Of a stretch of 64,000 bases of DNA, positions 52,435 to 61,650 are shown piece after piece. A model generated the notes under the pieces. The model was given only the letters and a program-made list of their open reading frames with translations. It made no database searches and was not told where the DNA came from. Numbering within the stretch: the stretch's first letter is position 1; the number at the start of each line of letters is the position of its first letter. Origin of the DNA: Sphingomonas endolithica (GTDB lineage Bacteria > Pseudomonadota > Alphaproteobacteria > Sphingomonadales > Sphingomonadaceae); contig NZ_CP103057.1 of the NCBI RefSeq assembly GCF_025231525.1, positions 2,676,501 through 2,740,500 of the forward strand, written 5' to 3'. Made by a program: the position numbers and the translations under genes.

Positions 52435-54390
52435 GTGAGAAACACTGCGTCTTCCGGCTACCGCCCAGACATCGACGGATTAAGAACGCTTGCCGTGCTG
52501 CCGGTGGTACTTTTCCATGCAGGCATACCCTACGTCACTGGCGGTTTCATCGGTGTCGACGTGTTCTTTGTAATCTCTGGCTTTTTGATCACCGGCATAA
52601 TAGCGCGCGAGATCAGTGAGCGGCGCTTCAGCATCTTGGAGTTTTATAGGCGCCGAGCCCGTCGTATTTTTCCTGCTTTGACGGCAGTTGTGCTGACAAC
52701 CATTCTTATCGGATATCTGGTGCTAACGCCCAAGGAATACGTCGCTCTCGGCGGCAGTGCCGTAAGTATTGCAGTATTCTCCTCCAACTTCTACTTTTGG
52801 AAGTCAGTAAGTTATTTCGATCCCGGCATTCAGCCCCTTTTACATACCTGGTCACTTGCGGTAGAAGAACAGTACTATCTGTTCTTTCCAATCCTTTTCT
52901 TAGTGATGCACAAACGGAAGAACTGGATGGTGGCTGCCTTATGGACGGTATTAATCGGGTCGCTTGCGCTGTCTGCGGCGCTGGTGGCAATCAAACCCTC
53001 TGCCGCCTTCTATCTGCTCCCCAGCAGAGCTTGGGAGTTAATGCTTGGCGGGCTGCTTGCTATGGAGAGGTTCGGTGGACCTTCGTCCGATCGCGAGGGC
53101 AAGCTGGCTTCGCTAGCTGGGTATGGGCTTATCCTGGTACCCGTCTTCGCCTACACACCTTCAACCCCATTTCCCGGTCTTGCTGCACTTCCTCCTGTGC
53201 TCGGCGCTGCACTGCTCATCTGGGGGCGCGGATGGGGGCTGTCGAGTCGCTGGATGGTAAGGATCGGATTGCTATCCTACAGCCTCTACCTTTGGCATCT
53301 GCCCGTCATCGACTTCGCCAGGTATCTGACTGACGCCCCACTATCGCCGCTAGGTGGGCTGATGGCTTCGGTGGTGTCGCTTGCTTTGGCAGCCTTAACC
53401 TATCGCTATGTCGAGACGCCTTTCCGCGTGGGGCGCAACAAGCCTCGCTTGGCCGCGCAAGCGGCGCTCGGAATGCCTCTGTTGGCGGCCCTGGCGCTCG
53501 TCGTAGTGTTCACCGCTGGAGCCCCCTCCCGCCTCTTGCCTCTGCAATCGCGCCAGCTCGCAGTCCAGGGCGACGAGGCACGCCATCCATCCCGATGCAT
53601 GACAATCGCCGCAGGGTTTGTGGATCCGGCCAAGCCTTGCCAGTTTGGCGAACGACCGTCTGTCTTGCTGTGGGGTGACAGTCACGCGATGGTAACTGCA
53701 ACCTCGATGGAGGCTGCGGGAGTGCCGTTCCTGTTTGCAGCAGACGCGGACTGTCCGATCGGGCTCGGGCTATCGATCGACGCGAGTCACGCCGGCTCCC
53801 TTGCAGATCAAACCTCTTACCAGCGGTGCGGCGAGTACAATGCCAATATGTTTAAACGTGCTCTCCAGCCAGACGTGAAGACGGTCGTGCTGTCGTCGCG
53901 GTGGACGAACTGGCGCATTGGGGAGCCGGCAAACCCAAGCGAGTCCTCGGTTGATCTGCGTCTGGTGGATGCGACCGGCACGGCCAGTTCGACAGCGGGC
54001 AACCGGTCGAAGTTTGAAAAAGCCTTTACCGCCCTATTAGATCGCCTTATCGCCGCAGGGAAGAACGTCGTGATTGTTGGGCCCATGCCCGAGCCATCCT
54101 ACAATGTGCCTCATCGGCTGTTTGTGGGTAGCTTCGGTCTCGCCCCGGCTCCCAAGCCTGCTGAGTATTTCGGACGCCATAGCGTCGCGCTTACCTTCCT
54201 GCGAAGCGTGGAAAAACGTAAGGGAGTATCTATGATCTGGCCCGCAATGCAGCTGTGCCGCTCAGGGATATGCCCTACAACAGCGAACGGCATGCCGCTC
54301 TACTTTGACCACAATCACCTGACCGTGGACGCGTCGAGGTCGCTCGCGCCACTCTATGTAGGGCTAAGACCGCCTAAGAATGTCCGCTAG
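52435..54390 (+). CDS. Acyltransferase 3 / SGNH fusion protein (OafA type)
   Basis: A 651-residue protein. The N-terminal acyltransferase-3 domain (about 1-350) starts YRPDIDGLRTLAVLPVVLFH, contains GGFIGVDVFFVISGFLITG and HTWSLAVEEQYYLFFPI, and has about ten TM helices. The periplasmic SGNH domain (about 390-640) shows SVLLWGDSHA and the distal FDHNHLT with Asp-x2-His. Such fusions O-acetylate O-antigen or exopolysaccharide, the membrane part delivering the acyl group. GTG start behind AGGGAAG. Confidence 0.93.
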   Translation: MRNTASSGYRPDIDGLRTLAVLPVVLFHAGIPYVTGGFIGVDVFFVISGFLITGIIAREISERRFSILEFYRRRARRIFPALTAVVLTTILIGYLVLTPKEYVALGGSAVSIAVFSSNFYFWKSVSYFDPGIQPLLHTWSLAVEEQYYLFFPILFLVMHKRKNWMVAALWTVLIGSLALSAALVAIKPSAAFYLLPSRAWELMLGGLLAMERFGGPSSDREGKLASLAGYGLILVPVFAYTPSTPFPGLAALPPVLGAALLIWGRGWGLSSRWMVRIGLLSYSLYLWHLPVIDFARYLTDAPLSPLGGLMASVVSLALAALTYRYVETPFRVGRNKPRLAAQAALGMPLLAALALVVVFTAGAPSRLLPLQSRQLAVQGDEARHPSRCMTIAAGFVDPAKPCQFGERPSVLLWGDSHAMVTATSMEAAGVPFLFAADADCPIGLGLSIDASHAGSLADQTSYQRCGEYNANMFKRALQPDVKTVVLSSRWTNWRIGEPANPSESSVDLRLVDATGTASSTAGNRSKFEKAFTALLDRLIAAGKNVVIVGPMPEPSYNVPHRLFVGSFGLAPAPKPAEYFGRHSVALTFLRSVEKRKGVSMIWPAMQLCRSGICPTTANGMPLYFDHNHLTVDASRSLAPLYVGLRPPKNVR

Positions 54391-54395
54391 ATGCT

Positions 54396-55739
54396 TTATC
54401 CCTGCGATTTATCATGCGAGTTTGCAACGCTGAGCACGTGCGCTGACCGACGGAGAACATGTTTATTTGATTTCTGGCGAGCTGAAATCCCTGCAGTGAT
54501 ACCCAACGTAATGGCAAAGAGATATTGGATTACCCAATCCAGGAACACCCATTCGTAGAGGCAATGTAGCGCCACAACGATGAGAGTAACTGCGGCCCCT
54601 AGAGAAATCTCTCCGTCTGGTGTACGTGGACGCGCCCAAGCAGAGCGCATTGCAATTAGTATTCCTGAGAATAACAAAGTCAGATACGCAACAAGGCCGA
54701 AATATCCAGTCTCGGCGCCCATGAGAAGGTATGTATTGTGAACGTTAGTTCCACGCGATGCGGAGGTCCATAGCACACCAGCACGTTGAGAATACCCGCG
54801 GGTATTTGCAATCACTACATACTGGTTCGCGCCTACGCCCATCGGATGATCTGACCACATGGCACGCGCCGCGCGTTCGAATGCGGCACGTTCATCATAA
54901 CCATTCGACTTAGGTTCGTTAGCAAAACGATGCTGCAGTGTCAGATAAGCGATTGGCGCGCCGACGACAAACAGTGCTACCCCAATTCCTACAACTCTCA
55001 TCTTTAATGCAGTTCTGTATCTTAGTAAAGACAAAATGACTAAAAGGATTATGCCTAGTGCGGCTAAGCCAGTTGTGGCTCGTGATCCCGTTAATACGAC
55101 AGCTATGACACCACCCAGAACACCAATTTTGGGTAGCCACCTCCTGTCGCCGGAGAGCATAACTGCCATGGACGACAATAAAGCAAAGTGCGTCGCCAAG
55201 CCTAACAGATTTTGATGCCCAAGTGTGCCACTGGCCTGCGTCACACCATGCAGTCTCTCCATCACAGAAAATAAAGCTTGAAAAGCAATACCAGCGGAGA
55301 GGCCACCAATAACATAGCGCGCACCATTAGGCTGGGCAGAAACTCTGGCAACGGCGACAAAGACTATGATGGCGCGACCGAGTTGCCATGGAAAGAAGAT
55401 CGATCCCATCCACGGGTCGGCAAAGAGGACAGATACTAAAGTAGCAAATAGATAAAAAAGGTAAGACCACAAAATAACACTCTTGTGTGGTGTAGGTCTT
55501 AGGGTAATTAAGACCGCAACAGCCACTGCATCTAATAAAGATACCAGCGCACCCTTGACATAGCCAGGCCAATAGGCCCAAGATATAAGAGATACATCGA
55601 GGTGCATATAGCTAATTATGAAGGGGGAAAGCCCTATAAAAAACCATGAAAACCGTCGAGATAGCGGGTTTCCCTTTAGAAGTGCGCAGAATATAGGGAT
55701 GGATATGGCTACTATAAATAGCCCAATTACTCGCAACAC
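54396..55739 (-). CDS. O-antigen polymerase / ligase family protein (Wzy-like), AT-rich
   Basis: A 447-residue polytopic protein with about 11 helices. The Wzy_C-type region contains VLTGSRATTGLAALGIILL, and a large periplasmic loop holds HPMGVGANQYVVIANTRGYS and NVHNTYLLMGAETGYFGLV, where the HN.YL motif is typical of O-antigen ligases and polymerases. It most likely polymerises the repeat unit of this locus. Composition is AT-rich compared with the core genes, suggesting transfer. The stop is close to the convergent acyltransferase gene. Confidence 0.85.
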   Translation of the reverse strand: MLRVIGLFIVAISIPIFCALLKGNPLSRRFSWFFIGLSPFIISYMHLDVSLISWAYWPGYVKGALVSLLDAVAVAVLITLRPTPHKSVILWSYLFYLFATLVSVLFADPWMGSIFFPWQLGRAIIVFVAVARVSAQPNGARYVIGGLSAGIAFQALFSVMERLHGVTQASGTLGHQNLLGLATHFALLSSMAVMLSGDRRWLPKIGVLGGVIAVVLTGSRATTGLAALGIILLVILSLLRYRTALKMRVVGIGVALFVVGAPIAYLTLQHRFANEPKSNGYDERAAFERAARAMWSDHPMGVGANQYVVIANTRGYSQRAGVLWTSASRGTNVHNTYLLMGAETGYFGLVAYLTLLFSGILIAMRSAWARPRTPDGEISLGAAVTLIVVALHCLYEWVFLDWVIQYLFAITLGITAGISARQKSNKHVLRRSAHVLSVANSHDKSQG

Positions 55740-56172
55740 AGCTTATACTCCGCGCTTTGTCATAGAATCGCCTGGATTTTTGCTTGAGGGCCGATCTTAT
55801 AAATTTGTGGCGCTTAAACCCCATAGCGTTGAACACGAGGAACCGCTTCCGCGAAAGCTCGCTATGCAGCGGATTCTCCTTTGCAAATGGGCAAAATCGA
55901 TCAGCTAATTTTGCGGGTGATCGGACATCTCGCATCGCCCAAAAAACTTCCGAAGGCTTGCACCGCCTGCCGCCTGCCCCCGAGCGCTTGTTGATACCCA
56001 TACGCAGGCATTGTAACGTAGAACTTAGTTTTAAAAATCCTCTACCCCTCGCGTACGCTGTTGGCAGCCTCTCGCGAGGCAGTCCAGTTAAAGGTTCCCG
56101 CATCTGCAGCGACATAATCACGTTTCTGGTTAGGAGGGGTCGCATGACGTTAGACAGGATATTAGGACCCTA
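55740..56172. other. Intergenic region without recognised gene
   Basis: About 430 bases between divergent Wzy and GT2 genes, AT-rich in the left half. No coding frame with start signal or family likeness was seen. Promoters for both genes probably lie here. Confidence 0.45.
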
Positions 56173-57171
56173 ATGATTATGGCACGTAGATTGGGTATTG
56201 CGACCGTTGGTGTCGTGATAATCGGCCGTAACGAAGGTGAGCGGCTGGTCGCCTGTCTACGCTCGGTTGCGTCGCTGGGCCTGCCAATGGTCTATGTCGA
56301 TAGCGGCTCGACCGATAATAGCCGTGAAGTGGCGGGTGCGGCATTTGCCGAGGTGGTGGAACTCGATCTATCACGCCCCTTTACGGCTGCGCGTGCGCGA
56401 AATGAGGGAGCAGCGGCGCTGATCCGCTGTGCACCAGCGCTACGTTACATCCAGTTCGTCGATGGCGATTGCGAGATCGTTGATGGCTGGATCGCTAAGG
56501 CGCAAATGGTGCTGGATACCCGGCCCGAAGTCGTTGCTGTCTGCGGACAGCGATCGGAGCGTTACCCCGAGCGGTCCTTCTACAATCGTCTTTGCAATAA
56601 AGAATGGAACACGCCCGTAGGCGAGGCACTTGCCTGCGGCGGGGATGCGATGATGCGGATGGGAGCTTTCATGGCGGTCGGCGGCTTCGATGATTCCATG
56701 ATCGCCCATGAAGAGCCCGAGCTTTGTGCTCGTTTACGCAATCGGGAGGGCATTATCCTGCGGATTGATGAGCCAATGACTCTGCACGATGCAAATATCA
56801 TGCAGTTTTCGCAATGGTGGCGAAGAAACGTTCGGGCGGGTTTCGGCTATGCTCAGGCGGCAGTTCGCGCCCCGGGCTATCCCAAGTCTGAGATCGCCTT
56901 GCTGCGGCGCGCATTGACTTGGTCGTTGCTACCGATTCCCATAGTGATCGCGTTGCTGCTAGGATGGACCTTGATCGCAATTGCGCTGTTTCTGCTTTAT
57001 CCGCTGCAGTTTGCTCGGCTTTCCTTGCGTGAGCGTAGTATGGGCTATCCGCTCGCGTTCAAGAATGCCGCGTTGAGCCTGATTGGTAAATTTGCCGAAA
57101 CATTGGGCGCTATGAAGTGTGGGGTAGACACGCTTCTTGGCCGTAAACGCGGAGCAATCCTTTATCGTTGA
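56173..57171 (+). CDS. Glycosyltransferase family 2
   Basis: A 332-residue GT-A enzyme. It opens with GVVIIGRNEGERLVACLRSV, has the donor-site VYVDSGSTDNS and the metal-binding FVDGDCEIVDGW, then GGFDDSMIAHEEPELCARLR with the base region (ED-like EE). A C-terminal membrane segment (about residues 240-280) follows. ATG at 56173 or 56179; TTAGGA is upstream. Its end overlaps the convergent formyltransferase gene by 10 bases. Confidence 0.9.
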   Translation: MIMARRLGIATVGVVIIGRNEGERLVACLRSVASLGLPMVYVDSGSTDNSREVAGAAFAEVVELDLSRPFTAARARNEGAAALIRCAPALRYIQFVDGDCEIVDGWIAKAQMVLDTRPEVVAVCGQRSERYPERSFYNRLCNKEWNTPVGEALACGGDAMMRMGAFMAVGGFDDSMIAHEEPELCARLRNREGIILRIDEPMTLHDANIMQFSQWWRRNVRAGFGYAQAAVRAPGYPKSEIALLRRALTWSLLPIPIVIALLLGWTLIAIALFLLYPLQFARLSLRERSMGYPLAFKNAALSLIGKFAETLGAMKCGVDTLLGRKRGAILYR

Positions 57172-58865
57172 TTCTTGCGGGTCATACCTAACTTCGTCTT
57201 CAACGCGCGGGCGAATTCGGCAGGCTGAAATTTTAGACGCGCGCCGTCGATGACGGTCCATCCCCCCGTCCAACTGAGGGTGTGAAGGCCATGACGATAC
57301 CGTCCGCGACGAGGCGCGATTACCTTCCACACATTTTCAAGAAAATCATTTGGCGTCAGTACAACAATCTGATTGAGGCAAATGGCGCCGCCATAACGGA
57401 GTGAGCAATCCTGCGCCGGCCTGATCAGGCTGCCGTCCAAGATAAATGGCCTCCCCGCCGGTCGCGCGCTGCGTATATCGGTTTTGACCGGGTTTAGGGC
57501 ATGCGGCACCCAAGGTCCTATCAATTGATGAGCATGAAAGATGTTTAACACGGTATTACTGTCGCTGGGGTCGCTTGCGAACATCCAATAGCGATCATCG
57601 TGCCATATAACCGTGGGATCGATGAGGCCATCAGGGAAGATCACCCGGCCTCCTGACGCGAAGGCAACGTGCCCGTCATCCGTGATCGGGAACAAGTACG
57701 CTTCGCCAGCCTCGCTCGTTTCAGGCAGGCACCAGAACCGTTCGCCGTCATCGAAGATATAGGGATAGGAACAATGATAAGGCGGTTGCCATAGAGGTCG
57801 TAAGGGCGTGAAACCCTGCGCGGCGGAATAATCCAGCGCAACGATATCACCACGGCCGCTCCGCCAGGGTAGGCGCTCGGCATAGATCCTGATACCGTCG
57901 CCCGCGGCAATGGGGAAGGGATCGGCTAAAAATGCTCCCTGTTCGCCTACATGCCAATGAATTTCGCTATTATTTTGCTGCTGTTCGTCGGTTAGTATGT
58001 GTACTGCTTCTGCGATCGGTTGCTTGATGACGCCGACTGTCCAATCCTGATGTTGGAACAGACTGCGAATATGGATAGCTGCGGTTGCTTTTGCAGTTTT
58101 CCAAGCGAACCAGAGAAACTGCATATTGTCAGGTTTACGCAGGATCGGGCCGAGGTCCTTCTGCGGCTCTTCTCGAAGCGTCCCGGCCAAAATTGCCGCG
58201 CTGGTCCGTGCGATCCAACTGGCCGCGCCAAAATATAATTGATCACGCTGGCGGGGATAAGAGTGCGCAATCGTACCGAACCAGCCGCGCTGCAGAATGG
58301 CGCCTGCATCAAGCTCTGCACTCAGGCGCTGCAGAATCACACCAGTGACGGGAAGCTCTAAAGCGATTTCCCAAAAGCCGGGCGGTTGGCCGCGGATGGC
58401 CGAAGGGTCGCCATGGTGGAACGACCATACGCCGTGCGGTGCTACCGTCAGGATGCCTCCCTTCAGGATACCGAAGCCGAACCGCACAATGACGTCAGGG
58501 CGGGCGGCTCGGATGGCTTCCATCTCATCAGGTGTAAAGCTTTCCGTTCGCGACGACCCAAGAAGCTGATTGGCTGTCAGACGTGGTACCAAATCAAGTG
58601 CGACCGGTAGCGGTGTTGGCAATATAGCTAACGACCGGCGCGCGACGACCCGCTCAAACATTTGCCATAATCCCCGTCCCCTCGGCCTGAGCTGTCGCCA
58701 ACGCGAGGGCCGAAGTGGCGAACGTTGAGGCGCGCCGTTGCGAACGATCATCACAATTTCTGCGGTCTTGGACTTCAGCAGCAGCTCGACCGCATGCGCT
58801 TGCCAAGCCGGCACAACATCGTCATCAACCAAGAGAACGAATTTGAGAACCAATAGTCCGCCCAC
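57162..58865 (-). CDS. Formyltransferase domain fused to GINT1-like (glucosamine inositolphosphorylceramide transferase) domain
   Basis: A protein of about 567 residues with two parts. The first (about 1-240) is a formyl-transferase-like Rossmann domain: FVLLVDDDVVPAWQ, RPDVIVRFGFGILKGGIL, SFHHGDPSAIRGQPPGFWEI, ELPVTGVILQRL and ELDAGAILQRG. The usual catalytic NxH appears as SFH, so the Asn is replaced, while the His and Asp remain. The second part (about 290-560) is beta-rich: FLADPFPI, YPYIFDDGERFWCLPETSEAG, DPTVIWHDDRYWMF, then RPAGRPFILDGSLIRPAQD, as in the N-terminal propeller-like domain of plant GINT1. GTG at 58865 or TTG at 58856 start. Confidence 0.75.
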   Translation of the reverse strand: MGGLLVLKFVLLVDDDVVPAWQAHAVELLLKSKTAEIVMIVRNGAPQRSPLRPSRWRQLRPRGRGLWQMFERVVARRSLAILPTPLPVALDLVPRLTANQLLGSSRTESFTPDEMEAIRAARPDVIVRFGFGILKGGILTVAPHGVWSFHHGDPSAIRGQPPGFWEIALELPVTGVILQRLSAELDAGAILQRGWFGTIAHSYPRQRDQLYFGAASWIARTSAAILAGTLREEPQKDLGPILRKPDNMQFLWFAWKTAKATAAIHIRSLFQHQDWTVGVIKQPIAEAVHILTDEQQQNNSEIHWHVGEQGAFLADPFPIAAGDGIRIYAERLPWRSGRGDIVALDYSAAQGFTPLRPLWQPPYHCSYPYIFDDGERFWCLPETSEAGEAYLFPITDDGHVAFASGGRVIFPDGLIDPTVIWHDDRYWMFASDPSDSNTVLNIFHAHQLIGPWVPHALNPVKTDIRSARPAGRPFILDGSLIRPAQDCSLRYGGAICLNQIVVLTPNDFLENVWKVIAPRRGRYRHGLHTLSWTGGWTVIDGARLKFQPAEFARALKTKLGMTRKNQR

Positions 58866-58922
58866 CCATCTATACTGTAAAGGTCGGCTTAGCCTACGGC
58901 AGCCGAAATGGTAGACTTTTAA

Positions 58923-60170
58923 ATGTCTCGATCGGACGAAGCATGCCCAGACGCGGCCATCATCGGCTATCTCACCAGTCAATTTCCCGCACCGTCCCAC
59001 ACCTTCATTCGTCGTGAAATCGCAGCGCTGCGGGCGATGGGACTCGACATCTTTACCTACAGCATCCAGCGCCCTCCAGCGGGGCTGGATGCTGCTCTGG
59101 ACCGTGCAGCGGCGGCGGACACGTTCACCGTGCTCTCGCGTTCCGCGTTCGATTTTGCCAAGGCGCATTTGACGGCTGTGGCGACGCGACCGGGGCGCTA
59201 CCTGCGTACCCTTACGCTGGCCTGCCGTCATCGCGTACCGGGGATACGTGCTGCAGTGTGGTCAATGTTTCATTTCGCTGAAGCTATCCTGCTAGCGCGA
59301 CGGCTCGAAGCGGACGGCGTCACGCATCTTCACAATCATTTCGCCAATTCGGCCGCGACTGTCGGGCTGCTCGCCAGCCGCTTCTCCGGCATCAACTGGA
59401 GTCTGACGCTCCATGGCATCTCCGAATTCGACTATCCTGCCGGCCTGTTGCTGCGCGACAAGATTGCGGCGGCCGACTTCGTCGCCTGCGTGTCGCGTTT
59501 CGGCATGGCGCAGGCGATGCGGCTGATACCGCCTGGCCAGTGGCCCAAGCTTAGCATCGTGCGCTGCGGCATCGACCTCGCCGACCTCCCGACAATTCCC
59601 TATCAGAGCATCGAGGGCGGGCGGCCGCTGCAGGTGATCGCTGTCGGCCGCCTATCACCAGAAAAAGGGCAGGCGGGTCTGCTCGATGCAATTGCGATGC
59701 TACGCGACCGCAGCATTGACGTGGCCCTGACCATAGTCGGCGATGGCCCAGAAGAGGCATCGCTGCATGCGCAAGTCGATCGTCTCAGGATTGGCGCGCT
59801 GGTTCGCTTTGTCGGACGGCAAGACGAGCGCACGACGCTGCGCTCGATCGCGGCCGCGGATGTGCTGGTGCTTTCGAGCTTCATGGAGGGCTTGCCCGTT
59901 GTGCTGATGGAGGCGATGGCACTCGGCATTCCTGTCATTGCGACGCGGGTCGCGGGCATTCCCGAGTTGGTGCGGGACGAGGTTAGCGGCTTGCTCTTCG
60001 ACCCAGCAGACTGGGTCGCGTTGGCTGATGCGATCGCTAGGCTGGCTGCCGACCCACCGTTGCGCGAAAGGCTCGTGGCAGCCGGCCGTCTGCGTATCGA
60101 GCAAGATTTCGCGATAGAGCGTGCGGTCAGCCCGCTACCTGCGCTTTTTGCCAAGGATGCACCGCAATGA
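58923..60170 (+). CDS. Glycosyltransferase family 4
   Basis: A 415-residue GT-B enzyme. The acceptor domain starts IGYLTSQFPAPSHTFIRREI, with LHNHFANSAATVGLL. The donor domain shows IAVGRLSPEKGQAGLLDAI, VALTIVGDGPEEASLHAQV and the E-x7-E pair in SSFMEGLPVVLMEAMALGIP, followed by ATRVAGIPELV. It probably adds a sugar to the lipid-linked repeat unit. It overlaps the next gene by 4 bases. Confidence 0.94.
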   Translation: MSRSDEACPDAAIIGYLTSQFPAPSHTFIRREIAALRAMGLDIFTYSIQRPPAGLDAALDRAAAADTFTVLSRSAFDFAKAHLTAVATRPGRYLRTLTLACRHRVPGIRAAVWSMFHFAEAILLARRLEADGVTHLHNHFANSAATVGLLASRFSGINWSLTLHGISEFDYPAGLLLRDKIAAADFVACVSRFGMAQAMRLIPPGQWPKLSIVRCGIDLADLPTIPYQSIEGGRPLQVIAVGRLSPEKGQAGLLDAIAMLRDRSIDVALTIVGDGPEEASLHAQVDRLRIGALVRFVGRQDERTTLRSIAAADVLVLSSFMEGLPVVLMEAMALGIPVIATRVAGIPELVRDEVSGLLFDPADWVALADAIARLAADPPLRERLVAAGRLRIEQDFAIERAVSPLPALFAKDAPQ

Positions 60171-60823
60171 TCCTCGATAGGTTTGATCGCATCCGAGTCG
60201 TCAATCTTGCCCACCGCCGCGACCGGCGCGCTCAGATGGAAGGCGAACTGCGCCGCATCGGACTAGCAGGCGACCCGCGAGTGTCCTTCTTCCCGGCGTT
60301 CCGGCCTGACGATCGCGGCGACTTTACATCGGTCGGCGCACGTGGGGTTTATGCCAGCCAGAAGGCGATACTTGACGAAGCCGCCGAGGCGGGTGAGTCA
60401 GTGCTGATCCTAGAAGACGATTGCGACTTCGAGCCGCATGTCACGCACTACGAGGCGCCGGACGCTTGGGACATCTTCTATGGCGGCTACGAGCCGTCCA
60501 ATTGGGCAGATCTCCAAGGCAGCGACATCATCGGCGCACACATGATGGGGTTTAGTGCCACAGGCGCGCGGCTGATGAGCGATTATCTGCGCGACCTAAG
60601 CTACACTGGCATCCATCCACCAATCGATGGCGTCTATGTGTGGTTCCGCCGTGCACACCCCGGTGTTGTGACGCATTTCGCAGCGCCGCCCCTCGGTCAT
60701 CAGCGATCGTCCCGCACTGATATTGCTAGTCTCGCCTTCTTTGATCGCTGGCGGGGCTTGAGAAGTATGGCCAGCGCGGCGCGGCGCATAAAACGCGGAA
60801 TCAAACGCTGGCCTCGGCCTTAA
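60167..60823 (+). CDS. Glycosyltransferase family 25-like protein
   Basis: A 218-residue protein. The start DRIRVVNLAHRRDRRAQMEG is like the VINLDRRxDR motif of family 25. ACQ-like GARGVYASQKAILDEAAEAG precedes the metal-site SVLILEDDCDF. It lacks the C-terminal part found in LPS galactosyltransferases but has HHQ-like GHQRSSRTDI. ATGA overlap with the GT4 gene means translation is coupled. Sugar unknown. Confidence 0.85.
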   Translation: MILDRFDRIRVVNLAHRRDRRAQMEGELRRIGLAGDPRVSFFPAFRPDDRGDFTSVGARGVYASQKAILDEAAEAGESVLILEDDCDFEPHVTHYEAPDAWDIFYGGYEPSNWADLQGSDIIGAHMMGFSATGARLMSDYLRDLSYTGIHPPIDGVYVWFRRAHPGVVTHFAAPPLGHQRSSRTDIASLAFFDRWRGLRSMASAARRIKRGIKRWPRP

Positions 60824-60845
60824 CGCAGAAGGAGCGTAGGTTGGA

Positions 60846-61649
60846 TCAAGCGTAGTATTTACCGTACGGGTTGCCATAGCCATAGCCATAAGGATCTGAC
60901 CACCCGCCATCATAGCGGTTGAGAACGGTGCCAAGACAAGGAGTAGGGCTGAGCATTGTGCGCGTACCAAGGATTTGATTGCGCGTCGTTACGCCCTGCT
61001 CGACAACCATCAAGAAGGCATCGAGATGCTCACAAATCACTGCCGTATCGTCGTTGGCGAAAGCCGGCGGGAGATCGCACAGCACAATGGCATTGTCAGG
61101 AAGCGTTCGCATCGCTGCAGCAAGTCCCTTGAAGCTGTCACTGGCGAACAACTCTGCGGAGCGGTCCATGCTCGCAAAACACGGGAAAAAGGCGAAGCCA
61201 GTTTCACCGACCCGATGACCAATAGCGTGCAGGTCGGGCACTTTCCCTTCCAAGAAGAGGCCGAGACCACGCCCTGACTGCAGCCCCAGCTCGCGTGCGA
61301 TTGATCCCCGACGGAGATCGAAGTCAAATAGATAGACTTCACGATCGGGCATTCGAGACAACGCAGCGGCCAGATTGATAGAAATAAACGACTTGCCAGC
61401 ATTGGGCGCGGCCGAGGTGATGCCGAGCACTTTCAGACCGTCCTGGTTCAGACGTTTAGCAACCTGAGAACGCAGAAGATTGAACGCGCGCGACCGGATA
61501 TCGCGGGAATCAAATCCGATAATCTTGCGCTTGGCGAGATGATCGGGATCAAGCGTGAGGATGGGAAGCTCCGCGGCCTTGGGAATATAGATGGCGGGAA
61601 TGTCAGCGCCAGCCTTGATAGGCGAGGTAATGTTCGTCACGTGTTCCAT
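60846..61649 (-). CDS. Tyrosine-protein kinase (BY-kinase), CpsD/Wzc cytoplasmic type
   Basis: A 267-residue ATPase. It has Walker A ITSAAPNAGKSFISINLA, the A' motif VYLFDFDLRRGS and Walker B AIVLCDLPPAF. It ends in a Tyr-rich tail, DPYGYGYGNPYGKYYA, the site of autophosphorylation in the family. It is separate from the membrane chain-length protein encoded just upstream, as in sphingan loci (GelC/GelE, SpsC/SpsE). The pair controls chain length and export of the polysaccharide. The gene starts 1 base after the chain-length gene stop. Confidence 0.92.
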   Translation of the reverse strand: MEHVTNITSPIKAGADIPAIYIPKAAELPILTLDPDHLAKRKIIGFDSRDIRSRAFNLLRSQVAKRLNQDGLKVLGITSAAPNAGKSFISINLAAALSRMPDREVYLFDFDLRRGSIARELGLQSGRGLGLFLEGKVPDLHAIGHRVGETGFAFFPCFASMDRSAELFASDSFKGLAAAMRTLPDNAIVLCDLPPAFANDDTAVICEHLDAFLMVVEQGVTTRNQILGTRTMLSPTPCLGTVLNRYDGGWSDPYGYGYGNPYGKYYA

Positions 61650-61650
61650 C

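Noticed and set aside
55618..55908. A plus-strand frame opposite the Wzy gene start
   Set aside because: Mostly antisense to the Wzy-like gene, with no start signal and no recognised domain.
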